From the NCBI GenBank assembly GCA_905250025.1, contig CAJNOJ010000426.1, positions 1-64,000 on the forward strand: DNA of 64,000 nt. Reading direction: 5' to 3'. A program made the position numbers and the translations under genes. Positions 32,972 to 44,953 of the stretch are shown in pieces; position 1 is the stretch's first letter; every line of letters begins with the position of its first letter. The notes beneath the pieces were generated by a model. It did not search any database. It saw nothing but the letters and a program-made list of their open reading frames with translations, and was not told the DNA's origin. The DNA comes from Adineta ricciae. Its lineage: Eukaryota; Rotifera; Eurotatoria; Adinetida; Adinetidae.

Positions 32972-34842
32972 ATGCTTATTAAACGTATTATCTTATGTGC
33001 ATTTATATTATGGATTTTAAGTGTTTTTGCTGGCTTTGTATTCATGTTTTTATCACGAAATAAGGAATCTAGCACCATTTCAATTGCTTTTACTGCTGAA
33101 GCAAGTATGGATGAATGAATATTGTATTCGAAATTTGAAAATTTTCACATTTCTTCTGCATAGCTTCAGTTATTACTACCCTTAGCTATGATGTAAATGT
33201 TTCAGCTAATGATTCGTTAGAGGTTACAAATCTGTCGGGACTTGCTGATCAAGTATGAAAATTATTTTAAAGCGATTTCCTTATAAATATATTTAATATA
33301 CAGATTGCTAAAACATATAGTTTGTCTCGTAATATGGCACGAGTATTTTCAGCTCGCTTTATTCAAAGCCTGATATTGACAAGAAGAAAACGGCAAAGGT
33401 TAATATTTAAAGATATAAATATTCGCTAATAATGCATTCTATGTGTTTTAGTGCATCAGATCCTAATGATACAAATAGTAAAATGAAAACATGATTTGTC
33501 ATTGAAACAGAATTTATCTACCCATATACGTGTAACCATGTTAAAATATGTAATGACTTTTACATAACTAGGATACAAAATACGATTAAAATAACTGCTT
33601 CATCAGTTCATTTTGTAATATCATTCAGTAATGGTGTCATCCTAAATCTTGATGTTACTTTTCAATCATTCGATTGTACAACAACAACAATAATTCCAGG
33701 TGAGTAGTATACTACGGGATATAATCTTATTTTCTAATGTTGCACAATCGAACATTTGTTGAACTGATTCTGAGTTTCGATCTTCAGCGAAGCTAAAATA
33801 GCATGAGTGACGAGCGCGTGATTTCATGAAAGAATTTTGAGGAGAAACACGATGGAACTGATTTTCTTAATGTGCAACAATGCACAATAGGTTTTATTTC
33901 CGTTGAGCAATACCTATATACAAACTAAACCTAACCATGATAGAAACAGTTTATTTCATGTGTACTTTATTAAGAATAGGCAGTCACAACTAATCTTAGA
34001 GTTAAACGAGCTGCTCATGCATCTTTACTCTTGCCAGATGGAAAAGTATTGGTTAATGGCGGATTTCACGAAACTGATACTCTCAGATCTACCAAAATAT
34101 ATGATCCACCAACTGATACGTGGCGAGATACAGGACCTGTGACTGAAAAATGACGTTACCATACAATACACTTGTTAAATAATAGAAATGTATTGTCTGT
34201 TGGTGGAATCAATAACGTGGGATCATATCTTGCCTCTACTTAATTACTTAATTTAACATTAAATTTTTGGAGAGCAACTGGAAGCATGTCAATTGCGCGA
34301 GCTTTACATACAACAACTGCGTTAACAGATGGAAATATTTTGGTTGCCGGCGGGCGCTCTAGTAGTAGTTTTACTAATACTGCTGAACTATACAATTCAA
34401 CAACAGGTATTTGGACTTTTACAGGAAATGTGAGAAGTACGCGAATGGGATATGTAGCAGTGCTATTACAAGATGGTAAAGTATTAATTGCTGGTGGATT
34501 ACTCATTGCAAGTACTTATCTTAAAACTGCCGAGTTATATGACCCGATAACAACAACTTGGGCAGTTACCGGTAACATGACTATTGAACGAAATCAACCT
34601 ACAGCACATTTGCTAATGGATGGCAAAGTAGATATATACCTAGAGGATCTGTATTAAAAAATGGAAAAGTACTCATTACTGGTGGAACTAATGTGAATAC
34701 TTGGACATTGAGAGAAAATATGAGCATGGCAAGAAATCGACAAACATCAACTCTTTTACAAGATGAAAGAGTAATAGTGATTGGTGAAGGTGACGCGACT
34801 GGTATTACTGCTAGCGTTGAAATATATACATCTGCAGATTAG
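32972..34842 (+). pseudogene. Type II membrane kelch-repeat protein, broken
   Basis: The N-terminal exons can be traced: 32972-33104 (MLIKRIILCAFILWILSVFA, a membrane anchor), 33164-33252, 33304-33398 and 33452-33699, all with GT-AG borders and phases that agree. Exon 4 contains an in-frame TGA at 33492-33494. From about 33970 the sequence encodes kelch-like repeats (LLPDGKVLVNGGF, DGNILVAGGRSSSS, DGKVLIAGG, NGKVLITGG, each followed by a YDP or YNS turn) but with frame changes and stops (for example TGA near 34151). Kelch repeats build a beta-propeller for binding. The gene is probably dead; intermediate loss of exons cannot be excluded. Confidence 0.65.
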
Positions 34843-35941
34843 CTTATCAGTTTCCCATTCGAATAGCACTTCCTTTAAACTTGACTTGTTATCAATGTTG
34901 GAGTTATTTCGAAGAGTTGTTATTTTTATTATACTTTGTACTTATGATCTTCTTCTTTCACGGATAACTTAGATGCTCATGTAGTATGCCGCTTAATCTT
35001 TATCAATAAAAATGTTTCAATAGAAAAAGTAGCTTATGGCTATATGAAGTGGAATGTTGTAGGCAAATTTTGACGCCTTCGAATTGTCACTACATAAAAT
35101 ATTATTGTTGCAGCTTAGCAAAAAAACATCCGTACTTACACATCGCTCTCAAAAATGAGGGTGTGAGTGTAGGAGCGACATTGAAGCCTCATTTTAAGGA
35201 TAATATAAACACAGCGGCGCGGGAATTTTTTTTAATATCTGTTATTCTCAAATTAAAATATTTTGAGACTTGTGTAGTGATAAACGATCCAATGGCAACT
35301 AAGTTACCATTTTTCAAAACACCGTATCTTTTTTCAAAGTTCGTGCCTATTGAAGACCTAAGTCAACAGTTTTCAACCAGCATGCTCGTTATCTTTTCAC
35401 TATTTCATAAAGGCATTTTCAATTTTAACGCATTTTTCATTTTGATGTGAGGACTAACACGATAAGTATACTTTTTTATTCAGTAACGCAGGTGAAGAAC
35501 TGACTACAGAGATTAATAGATGTGATAAATTGCTTATCTGAGGGATGCAAAAGCTGTTTCTTTCGGTTTTTTCTCCGGCCACATTGTCTGCACGATACTG
35601 TATAACTGATTCTTTTTTTTATTTTCTTCAAATCTCTACATTTTGGTGATCACATCGATGTACAACATTCTTTTTATTAAACTTATGAGCTGACAACATT
35701 CTGTTGAGGAGAGTACACAGTGGAAGATCGTGTTCCTAGGAAATATTTTGAAAAAGTCTGTCAGTGCAGTTCCTTTGGGGCTGAAATGTGGAACTCACAT
35801 GCTTGCGTTTCGAGAACGAGACAGTAAAGGATATTAGAATACTTACAGATTAATCTCATTGTCAAACCTACACTCTCACGTCAAAACTAGAAGCACACTC
35901 AGATTTTCTAAAGTTTAGATTCAAATTGACTACAAACTGTA
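34843..35941. other. Intergenic in the copy A block
   Basis: An open stretch at 35049-35450 (133 codons) has no recognisable domain and is crossed by a GT-rich tract (35156-35173, TGAGGGTGTGAGTGTAGG), so I do not call it a gene. Confidence 0.4.
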
Positions 35942-38900
35942 ATGGCGGATTCACGTATCCATGAAACTATTTCGAATATTATTATTTCAAACAATGCCAT
36001 CAAGCTTTCTACAAAGAAAACCACAGAAACATTTCTTAATTTGCAAAAAGAATTCTTTGAAAGCATTTCTACTCACTACAAACAACTGGAGACGATTCAA
36101 CAAGTGACCGATATCTTGTTTGATGATGAAAAAATGAAATCTCTTGTTGAGTTTAAAACATTTACAAATACACAGTTGGTGGTTTGTGGCTACAATTCGG
36201 CAGGAAAAACATCATTTCTACATGACTTTCTCCGATGTGGCGCATTTTTACCGACTGGAACTGGAGCTGTAACAGCCCGCATTGTCAAGTTCTCGTATGC
36301 ACCAGCCGATAAAGCATTTATTTGGCAGCATGACACTGTGGAGTCAGCATTTACTAAACAACCGTCCTCTATACTAGTCGAAGATCTATCACGTTATTTT
36401 GCTGCAAACATAGATAATCGCAAAAAGAATACCAAAGAGCTCAAAGAAGCTATCAGGAAGCATTTGGCACGACCAGAATTTGAAATTTCATCACCGGAGT
36501 TTGCTAAGTGGGCAACCTATTTAATTGAAATTCGCATTCCATCACCGATACTGAAGTGTGGATTGGAAGTGTATGACACTGCAGGTTTGCTCGGATACGA
36601 TGCGCCTGTTCTAGTTACAAACTTGCAGACTTTAGTCAAAGTCGTACGCCCCTCGCTCTTATTTTTATATGACAATCCATCATTTGCCGATGACACGCTT
36701 AATTGCTTCCGTACGTTGAAAAATGCTCTTTGTCATCTAGAAGATACAGGTGTGTTCTTTCTCAATACTAAAGCTGATGCATCGACGATTTTGCGTGATG
36801 CAGAGATTGATGAAGATGATGACGAACTCGAGCAAAGTGATATCGACAAATTGCTTGCTAAAGAGCGAGAACGTCGATACGAACTATTGATTAATGTCGA
36901 AGCTGTGAAAGATGAAATGCCAAGCAACAGTTTACAGCCAACATTAGCCGAGTGTGATTGTTTCGATATATTCAGTATAGATAAACCGAATCATCTAATG
37001 ACACAAACTATGCAACAGACTGCAATTGATCGTATAATTAAGTTTGCTGCCGAGCGGGATTTGCAGGGAACCAAATATGTTAGTAACATCATATTAGATG
37101 CCATCGATGCCTTCTTCGACTTCGTGCTCGTCACCAATCGACGATCGTTAGCTGAATGGGACAAATTACGAAACGATGCATTGACATGGGGTGATGCCTT
37201 TTTTCAACACTATCGTGCTAAAATTGATGAAATGGTCAATGATATTGAAAAGCGGACAGTTCAAAAGTTTGACGAACGCCGTGATGATATTAAAAAGAAA
37301 GCTTTTGCCAGTCAAGATAAATGGCACACTCCAGGAGAACTTTTTCTAAAGCTAGGAGGCTCTTTAAAAAGAGGATTTCCGAAAGCCTCAGATCGTGAAT
37401 ACAAAAGTTCGATTGGTTTAGCTGTTGAAGAAGAAGTGATCAAACCGGTACTGAAACAAGTAGTCGCCAAAATGAAAGTTGAAATGCGTGAAATTACGAA
37501 TAAAAAAGTGCAATTGCACTTTTAGCAAAAAACGAATTGCTCTGTGCAGCTTTTCGTGAAGTATTGATCAGTACTGCTGACACTAGCAACTTATGCACGA
37601 AGAGCGAAATATATGCAAGAGTAGCTGCCGAAATAATCGGTGTTATTTATCTTCCTATCACCGGACTTGTTCTTGGCCTAAAAAAACTGCTTGATACAGG
37701 CAGCAACGATCCCGAGCAAATAAAGAAGCAAGAAGGAGCAATTGAACATTGTTTAATTGATGTTAAAGATCGATTGCCTACTTTAGGTGAACCAATAAAA
37801 GCCAATTTACACGAATGGCTCGAGAAGAATTATGGTCAATTCAAGCGCAAAATAGACGTTTATTACAACGTAGTTCAGAAAACGATGCAACATCGTGAGA
37901 AAGCCCACCAGTTAGGTCGCATATTTTCAGGACGATTTGCACGCATCGAATGTCGACTGATTGCTAATCTTGATTTAGCTAAAAATCGTGGCGCAGAACC
38001 TAAGATAGATAATGAATCATTAGGGCATGGTGGCTTCTTTACCGTTCACGCAGCATCTTGGAATACCGAGCTACGTCTTGCCGCCAAGATACTTAGTGAT
38101 CCTTTGACATATCCCGATATGGCTTACCTAGAAGCGCATTTTCATCGTACAGTTACACGCCTTCAAATTGGACACATGGCTCCACTTCGTTATTTATTTG
38201 AAAAAGAAGAGCCACAGACAGATGCAGTAGCATCTGTTGATAATAAACAGCTTATTATTCTTGTTCCTCGTTATCAAACCAATTTACACGCTTACCTGGT
38301 TGCAAATATGAGTACGATTTCGATCGATAGAACACTACAGATCGTACTCGATATTGCTCGTGTGATTGCACATATGCACAAGTACGAACTTGTACATCGG
38401 GACGTTAAAGCACGTAATATTCTCCTTGACGAACATGAACAGGTCTTCCTAGCTGATTTTGGTACTTGTGAGCATAGCGCTGAGAATACAGTCATGATTG
38501 CATCACCTCCCACCCCTCCTGAATTATCCACAGAACATCAGCTTTCGTATGAAGGAACAGCACTGGATATCTACTCGTTGGGCACACTCATGTATGTAGT
38601 TGCACCTAAACAGATGTTTCTGCAACCGACACAGCCAATCACACAAACTGACGTGAATAACCTTGATGAAGCAGTTATTCCAAACAGTTTTCGCCAACTG
38701 ATGCTTCGTTGTTTAGATGCAGATCCAAACAAACGTCCGACAGCGTCGGAAGTTGTGGAGCAATTGGAGACTATTATGGATCAGGTAGCTGATGGACGGC
38801 CATGTCTCATATGTTTAGATCAGCCAAGATATCAACGGTGCTTTCCATGTGGTCATAAAACCATGTGTAACAAGTGCCTCGTGCAGAAGCAAAGCACAGA

Positions 38901-38988
38901 TCTAGCGCCTGAATGTATTATTTGTAGACAGGTATTCACGAGTACGCAAGAAGATGCCAACGTACACACGTATGTTTTACCAGTCTAA
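35942..38988 (+). CDS. Dynamin-like GTPase - protein kinase - RING fusion (one-base frameshift in middle)
   Basis: Two consecutive frames, 35942-37525 (527 residues) and from about 37528 to 38988, make one protein of about 1015 residues if one T is restored in the T run at 37520-37523. The first part has G1 GYNSAGKT (residues 83-90), G3 DTAG (212-215) and G4 NTKAD (275-279), the set of a dynamin-like GTPase, followed by a helical region. The second has a kinase domain: glycine loop GHGGFF, AAKIL lysine, HRDVKARN catalytic loop, ADFGTC for DFG. It ends with a C3HC4 RING finger (CLICLDQ, CFPCGHKTMCNKC, CIICRQ), the signature of a ubiquitin ligase. No introns. The organisation recalls DSTYK-type kinases plus a RING. 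A regulated signalling ubiquitin ligase is inferred. The lesion may be an assembly error or a real break. Confidence 0.78.
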
Positions 38989-40357
38989 CGAACCGAATAA
39001 CATTTGAAGAGTACCACAGTATTTTTCAGAATAAAAAACAACTACTAATACACGAATGTCAATTCTGATTCCAAGAGACATATCTTTACGCGGTATACTA
39101 AAGTGTGTTAAAAGAACTTTTTCAGTAAAGTTTTGAAAAATAATATAGCCAAGAATAATAGGTACAAACTCACATACCGTAATTTCGATAGTACTCGATT
39201 GGTTTTACTCGTGATGTGCGTATTTTCATCCAAATGATTCTGTAATAGAGAACATTGTCAAACTGTTTATAGTACTTCCCTTGGCGTAGGGAACATCGAG
39301 AAGATGTTCGTACACTATAAATATAAATCTCATTACGATATGAATATTGCGGTTAATTAAATAGCGCAGTTATTAATATTGAAAGTATGGTCGTAAGAAA
39401 TGAAACAAAAGACATCAAATGGAAAGCTCAGTAATATGTTAATTCCAGGTATTCTAGTACTACACTGCAGATAAAAATGAATATAGCATAGGTCAAACAT
39501 AAATAGATTACAATTTGTTAAGAAGTATTGGAAACGCTTCTTCAGATGTATCATTTCTATGACGTCATGATATACGTATGTCCACAAGGTATATTCTATC
39601 TCGTCCTCTGGTCTTCTACGAACCTATATAAACCCACTGTTTGTAACTAATAAAACGATCTTGTGTTCATACGCACTGTCGATACAACATTCTCTTCTTC
39701 ACAAATTGTAAACGGATAGGTAGATGCTATTGATGAAACGAGAACACCGAGAAAATTGATGCAACGTGACACAAATATATAGCAACAACTATATTCAGGT
39801 GTTGACGGAACGATCGCTTTGGTGTTACTATAGATCCTAGATTCAGACGAAGTTGTACTTAAAGTACGTAAGAGAAGCTTCAGTATAATACAGTTATATA
39901 GTCAATATCCAAATGTATTTTAACCATCACGTACTGTTCCGTTTACAACTGATATACGCAATAATTAAAGATTATAGTACCAGAAACCATGACTAAAGAA
40001 ATAGAAGCCCTGAATAAAATAACCGATTAAATCCCATTTTTCCTGAATTATCCCATATTTCATTGGATTTTTAATCGTACAGTTGTTTCTATTATACGTA
40101 CGTAGAATGTATGTGAATTGAAGAGAATAGAAAATTCTAAGCTAATTACATTCTGTTTGGTCTTTCGCTATAGTAGCGCCTAAACCGCTTCTCCTCCCCC
40201 TCCTTGGTATGATGTTCTCATGGTTGATTATTACCCTCATATTATTGGCGTATCCCATTCATCGATATAAGTTTTATTTAGTGTATATAAAAGAAAAGCA
40301 AAGATACAAAACACAGTTACTTTGTAGTTTGTGAAGACGCCTGTTCAATCATTGTAC
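38989..40357. other. Intergenic in the copy A block
   Basis: About 1.37 kb with no supported gene. A TATA-like and AATAAA-like pair near 39630-39655 recalls an LTR, but no paired end or target duplication is visible. Confidence 0.4.
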
Positions 40358-43066
40358 TCATTCATCCGTACTTTTCGACACATCTTCATTGTAGTGCTCG
40401 CCATTTCGATTGATAGTTTTATTACATCGATGAACAATCGGTCGACATATTGGTATAACTAATAGTTTAAGAAATAAAAAAGCAAAAGCAAATAATTCAA
40501 TACATAATGACGTGAACAAAAGATTATGAAAGATTAATTCGGGAGCTCGTACGATTGGTTGTTGGATATTTTTCATATAAAATGGATGTTCATCAAACAT
40601 GACCTGCAAAACGGTTAATGATGACGTATAACGTAAATAATTTCCATATTCAGTATAATAATCTTCATCAGAAAGTGATACTTCACTGAATGTCGGCATC
40701 CATATACCTGAGTACACTGTGGGATCTTTCGTATCCAGCGCTTGTGTCACATTGATATTTTTAACGAAGACAATTGGCACATAAGTATATCTTCCTATGA
40801 CTTGGTTCGCTGTCATATAGAATTGACAAAAATCAAGCTCACGTAATGTATAGGCTCCATTTGTTTCACCTTGACCTCGAACACATAGACGAATGCCGCC
40901 AATTGAATATGGGCCAGTCATGTTGACTTGTATCGTAGTTAAATGTTTTGGCAACGTGATTGTTACTGATGTTATGGCTATTTCTATTGATCGATGACAA
41001 TCACTTGGTAAGACAACATATTTCGAAGTAAGAAGATTTTCTTGCACCGTAATAGAAGAACATGCAAATCCCGTATTGATTAATTCTACTGTTAAATTAA
41101 ACGTTTGCTTATCAAGTAGATTGAAAATCGGTTGAGCTTCGTTGGATTTCGGGATAGTGAGAAGTTCAAGACCTGTTGAAAATTGTGCATTAATCAATGA
41201 TTCGTCACAGGCAAATGTAGCTGGTTGGAAAATATTCTCAATTGGATAGCGACGAATAAATGAAACTGAAAACCAATACGTAAACGCGGCCAGAACAACA
41301 ATAGCAAATGTTGCTAAGCCACCAAGCCACATCTCACCTTCATTGATAATATCCGTATGTTTGAAGACTATCTTCGCTCTCCCGTGACATCTCATGCACG
41401 ATGTACAATTGAATAGATGAGTTAGAAGAATAAATGTCAAATATAAAAGACATAAGCCACCGACTACGAGTGCCCAGAAAAGAGGAGAAATAAGTACACA
41501 ATGCGGTTTCGAATTGATTTGAAAGACATTCTCTATGAGAAAATCTTCAATGTCGGTTGCATCTGTCGTTTCAGGATAGGGTACTGCTTGACTGTACGAA
41601 GCTGCCGTAGTGAAATTGATTTCCGATAATGACGCCAGTGGGCAAGATGCATTCGATGAACATGACATACATTGAGAAATTCCAGTAGAAGATAGACTTG
41701 GATTTCGAGTGCCTGGAGGACAAATGCTACAGGGGCCTAAACTTGAACGATTCTTGTACGTGCCGCCTATACAGATAGTTGGTATGTAATAGAATGAAAA
41801 AGTTCGTTTCGTTGTTTCATTCCATGTCGAAACGTAGCCCGTAGATGCAAGAGGAATAATCAGCATATCGTCATTACTAGTAATCATGCCCATATTACCT
41901 CCAGTAGTTATCATGAAACGAGCGATTTTTGGGCGTAGTAAACGAGTGCCCATGATTTGTTGATTATTAGGAAAAGTGAAGAACGGAGATGTTATTGTCA
42001 CTAGATCTTCATCATAAAAGAATATTTGTGTGGTTGACCAATCTGTTTCATATGCATCATCAATTAAAATAGCTATTGTTGTATCGTCAGACCAATCGAC
42101 AACGCGACCAATGGAAGGAGAAGACATGAAAGATAATAGATGTGTTCGAGTCACATTCAATGACGATCCAAAATGACAAAGAATGACAACTGATGAAAGA
42201 CGAGGGATTCCGATCAGTACCTTCTGGCCACGGATAGCGACTGATAGTTCATAAAGTTCATTGTATGAAATGACATTTGACGGAATCAAATAGGACGTTT
42301 CAGATGTGATCGGTACACAGGAGGCATTGATTAACTGAGAAAGATCAATCAAACACCCAACTGTTTGATAAAGTGCTCGATATGTACCTGTACGAAAATA
42401 AATGAATATAACATGTAAAACTACGCACCTATTCTCACCTTGAACGAGAAGATATTCGTATCCGTAGCCAGCCACAACTGCCCATGTATCGGCAACATCT
42501 AGAGCGTGTGGAATGAAACTCTGAGATGGCCACACATCATCCGTAGTCAGATTTAGAACGATCTCATTTGCATAAATATCCAATTTAAATACAAATTCAC
42601 TTGTAAATCCATAGGCATGTGTGCTATTTGTATCAACACCAACTAGGAAATATTCTGGATGGTATCCATTCCTACCAAGAACTGTGCATGAATAACTTGC
42701 GGCACATGTTGATTTCGTTACCGTAACAGTGCACACATATGGAGTGATCGTTGACATTTTCTCCGCAGTGAAAACATACATAAATTGTTCAGAATTTGTA
42801 CTGTTTTTTGTCACACCTACGACGGCTATACTACGAACGAAGAAATCACTTGTACTATAGATAATATTACAAGAGATAGGTTCGCCTGCGGTAGCATTTC
42901 TGAACGGATAGAGGAGAACAGCGAAATTGATAAAAGCATTCGAAGCGGTAACAAACATATCATCGTTAACAGACATTCGAGTGTCTCGAGTAACATCAGC
43001 GAGATCGTATTGACACCATGAAACAGAACAATAGATAAGGAACAGAAAAAAAACATAAATCGACAT
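40358..43066 (-). CDS. Large membrane protein with ephrin-receptor-like Cys-rich domain (copy A block)
   Basis: Signal peptide MSIYVFFLFLIYCSVSWC at 43066. One 51-bp intron (42388-42438, GT-AG) interrupts VQG-TYRALYQ; spliced length is 885 residues. The intron is a multiple of three and free of stops, so the unspliced frame is also open. Same order as the gene at 21193-23907: glycosylated extracellular part (FLVGVDTNSTHAYGF, IPHALDVADTWAVV), Cys-rich GCC2/GCC3-like stretch (CIGGTYKNRSS, CSICPPGTRNPS, CMSCSSNASC), helices near LFWALVVGGLCLLYLTFILL, GGLATFAIVVLAAFTYWF and LFTSLCIELFAFAFLFLKLL, and a short basic tail. A divergent paralogue; function unknown. Confidence 0.82.
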   Translation of the reverse strand: MSIYVFFLFLIYCSVSWCQYDLADVTRDTRMSVNDDMFVTASNAFINFAVLLYPFRNATAGEPISCNIIYSTSDFFVRSIAVVGVTKNSTNSEQFMYVFTAEKMSTITPYVCTVTVTKSTCAASYSCTVLGRNGYHPEYFLVGVDTNSTHAYGFTSEFVFKLDIYANEIVLNLTTDDVWPSQSFIPHALDVADTWAVVAGYGYEYLLVQGENRCVVLHVIFIYFRTGTYRALYQTVGCLIDLSQLINASCVPITSETSYLIPSNVISYNELYELSVAIRGQKVLIGIPRLSSVVILCHFGSSLNVTRTHLLSFMSSPSIGRVVDWSDDTTIAILIDDAYETDWSTTQIFFYDEDLVTITSPFFTFPNNQQIMGTRLLRPKIARFMITTGGNMGMITSNDDMLIIPLASTGYVSTWNETTKRTFSFYYIPTICIGGTYKNRSSLGPCSICPPGTRNPSLSSTGISQCMSCSSNASCPLASLSEINFTTAASYSQAVPYPETTDATDIEDFLIENVFQINSKPHCVLISPLFWALVVGGLCLLYLTFILLTHLFNCTSCMRCHGRAKIVFKHTDIINEGEMWLGGLATFAIVVLAAFTYWFSVSFIRRYPIENIFQPATFACDESLINAQFSTGLELLTIPKSNEAQPIFNLLDKQTFNLTVELINTGFACSSITVQENLLTSKYVVLPSDCHRSIEIAITSVTITLPKHLTTIQVNMTGPYSIGGIRLCVRGQGETNGAYTLRELDFCQFYMTANQVIGRYTYVPIVFVKNINVTQALDTKDPTVYSGIWMPTFSEVSLSDEDYYTEYGNYLRYTSSLTVLQVMFDEHPFYMKNIQQPIVRAPELIFHNLLFTSLCIELFAFAFLFLKLLVIPICRPIVHRCNKTINRNGEHYNEDVSKSTDE

Positions 43067-43844
43067 TTCTGTTTAGGTCTTCAGTACATTTATATTGCAG
43101 ATTAAAAACAAAACGAGTTATAAGTATAGTTTTGTTTGTCCTCATTTTTTTCAAAAAGAAATATTCCGATTATTCACTGAATATCGACATACAGATTTCA
43201 TACGTTTGAATTATTCACAAGAGAGTAGCGATTAAAAATATTAATAAAATGGAAGCAAACATACGATTTTCTGTGTGAAGCTGAAAAAGGGCCATGACAT
43301 TTTATTTTTAGTACACAAAAGAACAAGCGAGCTTGCAGTTTAGAATTCGAATGTGTAAGAAGGTCATTGTCTGCACGAATAGTCACGAAAGTGCTCACAT
43401 TTTCACTTTCTATAAAATTTATGATAAGAGCGAATGGGCAACTGAGGGAATCAAGAGGTAGTCCTAAATCGCCAGTGACAGGAGCATTCTAATGCATTGA
43501 TTATCTAAATTTTGTTTTTAATAAATACCATATCCGTTCTATCGCTGATATTCTTTGCGGTGACACATATTGGCTATTTCTCGAAATCAAGAAATCTGTC
43601 GTACTCATCTGAACTTCATTTAATTTACCAGCTCCGTGGATTCGAAACTTATGCATCAAACATTTGAGCGAGACACTGATGAATTTCATTTGTATAAAGT
43701 AGATTCAACTTGTATACAAATGCCAGATAAATATGATCTACGTTGATCAAAAATTCATTCAAAGATGACATCCATGCACTCGAAAGCATTTTGATATGTT
43801 TTCTGCAGGTTAACAGACAATCGACTTAATAGATCATCTAACCT
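43067..43844. other. Intergenic, end of copy A block
   Basis: No gene supported. Sequence shared with copy B restarts at 43845. Confidence 0.45.
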
Positions 43845-44061
43845 TTCAATGATAATGAAAAAATTCGAAATGACATCATATCTGTAATCATGTAGTATGT
43901 AAAAGGACGAGTCTGTCTAATCGTACATAAGAATATGATACTCAGTAGTTATATAAGAAAATATTCAAGTTATTGCCCTTCAATAGTTTTCAGCTTGTCC
44001 GAAGATTAGAATCAGTAATTGTCGATTCATTCGTTGAACAGCAGATGTTTGTTGGCTTGAG

Positions 44062-44650
44062 ACAGCAATGGCATCAATATGGTTTGTTAATCATCGTAGA
44101 CAAATCCATGTAACAATTCCACAAATCAACATTAACCACAACATAAACATCGAGAACAGTTGTACCAATTCCAGCTGTTGATACACACATACAATTACGA
44201 ACATCATAAACAATCAGACAAAAGATACTCGAAATCAAGACAGATACTACTACTACGATGAAGATACGTTTCGCAAATGACATGGAGCTTAACAATTGCC
44301 AACGAGCATTTCGTGATATTGATGCCATTGCAGGCAAACATATAACGAAATGATAACGTATTTTACACAACACACGATTCGTATATAAAACACAACTTCC
44401 AGAGAGTTGCGCAATTAAACGACTGATGATACCGAGAACGAGAAAACAAAAGAATCACCAATAGAACAGCAAATCACGTAAAGTACACAAGATTTTGTTC
44501 GAAAATCTTTTGATAAAAATGTAAGAATATGAAGAAAAACTTTCAATCGTTCCCTTAATGAATATGGTAAAGAAACTAGCAAGAACCATGTATAGTATGT
44601 TATTCGAGTAGAAGCTGAATAGATTAGATTCAATATGAAGAGATAAAATG
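44062..44650 (-). pseudogene. 7TM receptor relic (N-terminal half), copy A only
   Basis: Minus-strand frames give a hydrophobic block (KSCVLYVICCSIGDSFVFSF), then MLCKIRYHFVICLPAMASIS (TM3-like with the conserved Cys), SSMSFAKRIF and a fourth helix (FIVVVVSVLISSIFCLIVYD). This is the order TM2-TM4 of the bdelloid-type GPCRs. Frames are broken and the second half is absent. Copy B lacks about 560 bp of it (44106-44669). Confidence 0.5.
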
Positions 44651-44953
44651 AAGAAGTGATGTATTATTGAGTTGTTCTTCCATAAAGTTAGGTGTTAAAA
44701 TAAGGAAGAAAAATGCTAGAGAAGTACGGATTAAATATTGAGTTCCATATGATCTTCCCTGTCTATATGACATTGCTCATCTATAATATATCATATTTCA
44801 TCAGATTTATAAGAAGAGCTCCTATTTTGAATAATTTTCTTTCTTAAATTTCTGTTATTGGCAATGTCGATGAACAGAACATATTGAATGTGATCATTTA
44901 ATTTATTTAAAATAAAATTTTAGCGCAATATATGTATATACATAAGTTATAGT

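Larger units (their letters stand above)
32695..43844. other. 11.15-kb block present only in copy A
   Basis: Copy B follows copy A up to CTTGTGCAAT (32685-32694; 61171-61180) and resumes at TTCAATGATAATG (43845; 61181). The block carries a kelch-type pseudogene, a GTPase-kinase-RING gene and a Cys-rich membrane protein gene. I see no terminal repeats or target-site duplication at its ends. Confidence 0.8.

Noticed and set aside
35049-35450. 133-codon open stretch
   Set aside because: No domain, no signal peptide, and it contains a telomere-like tract; likely chance.
39575-39695. Possible solo LTR (TATAAA and AATAAA pair, ending ACAACA)
   Set aside because: No partner LTR, target-site duplication or primer-binding site visible.
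32695-43844. Giant transposon or virus-like insertion
   Set aside because: No terminal repeats, integrase, polymerase or target duplication; the genes inside are ordinary host-type families.
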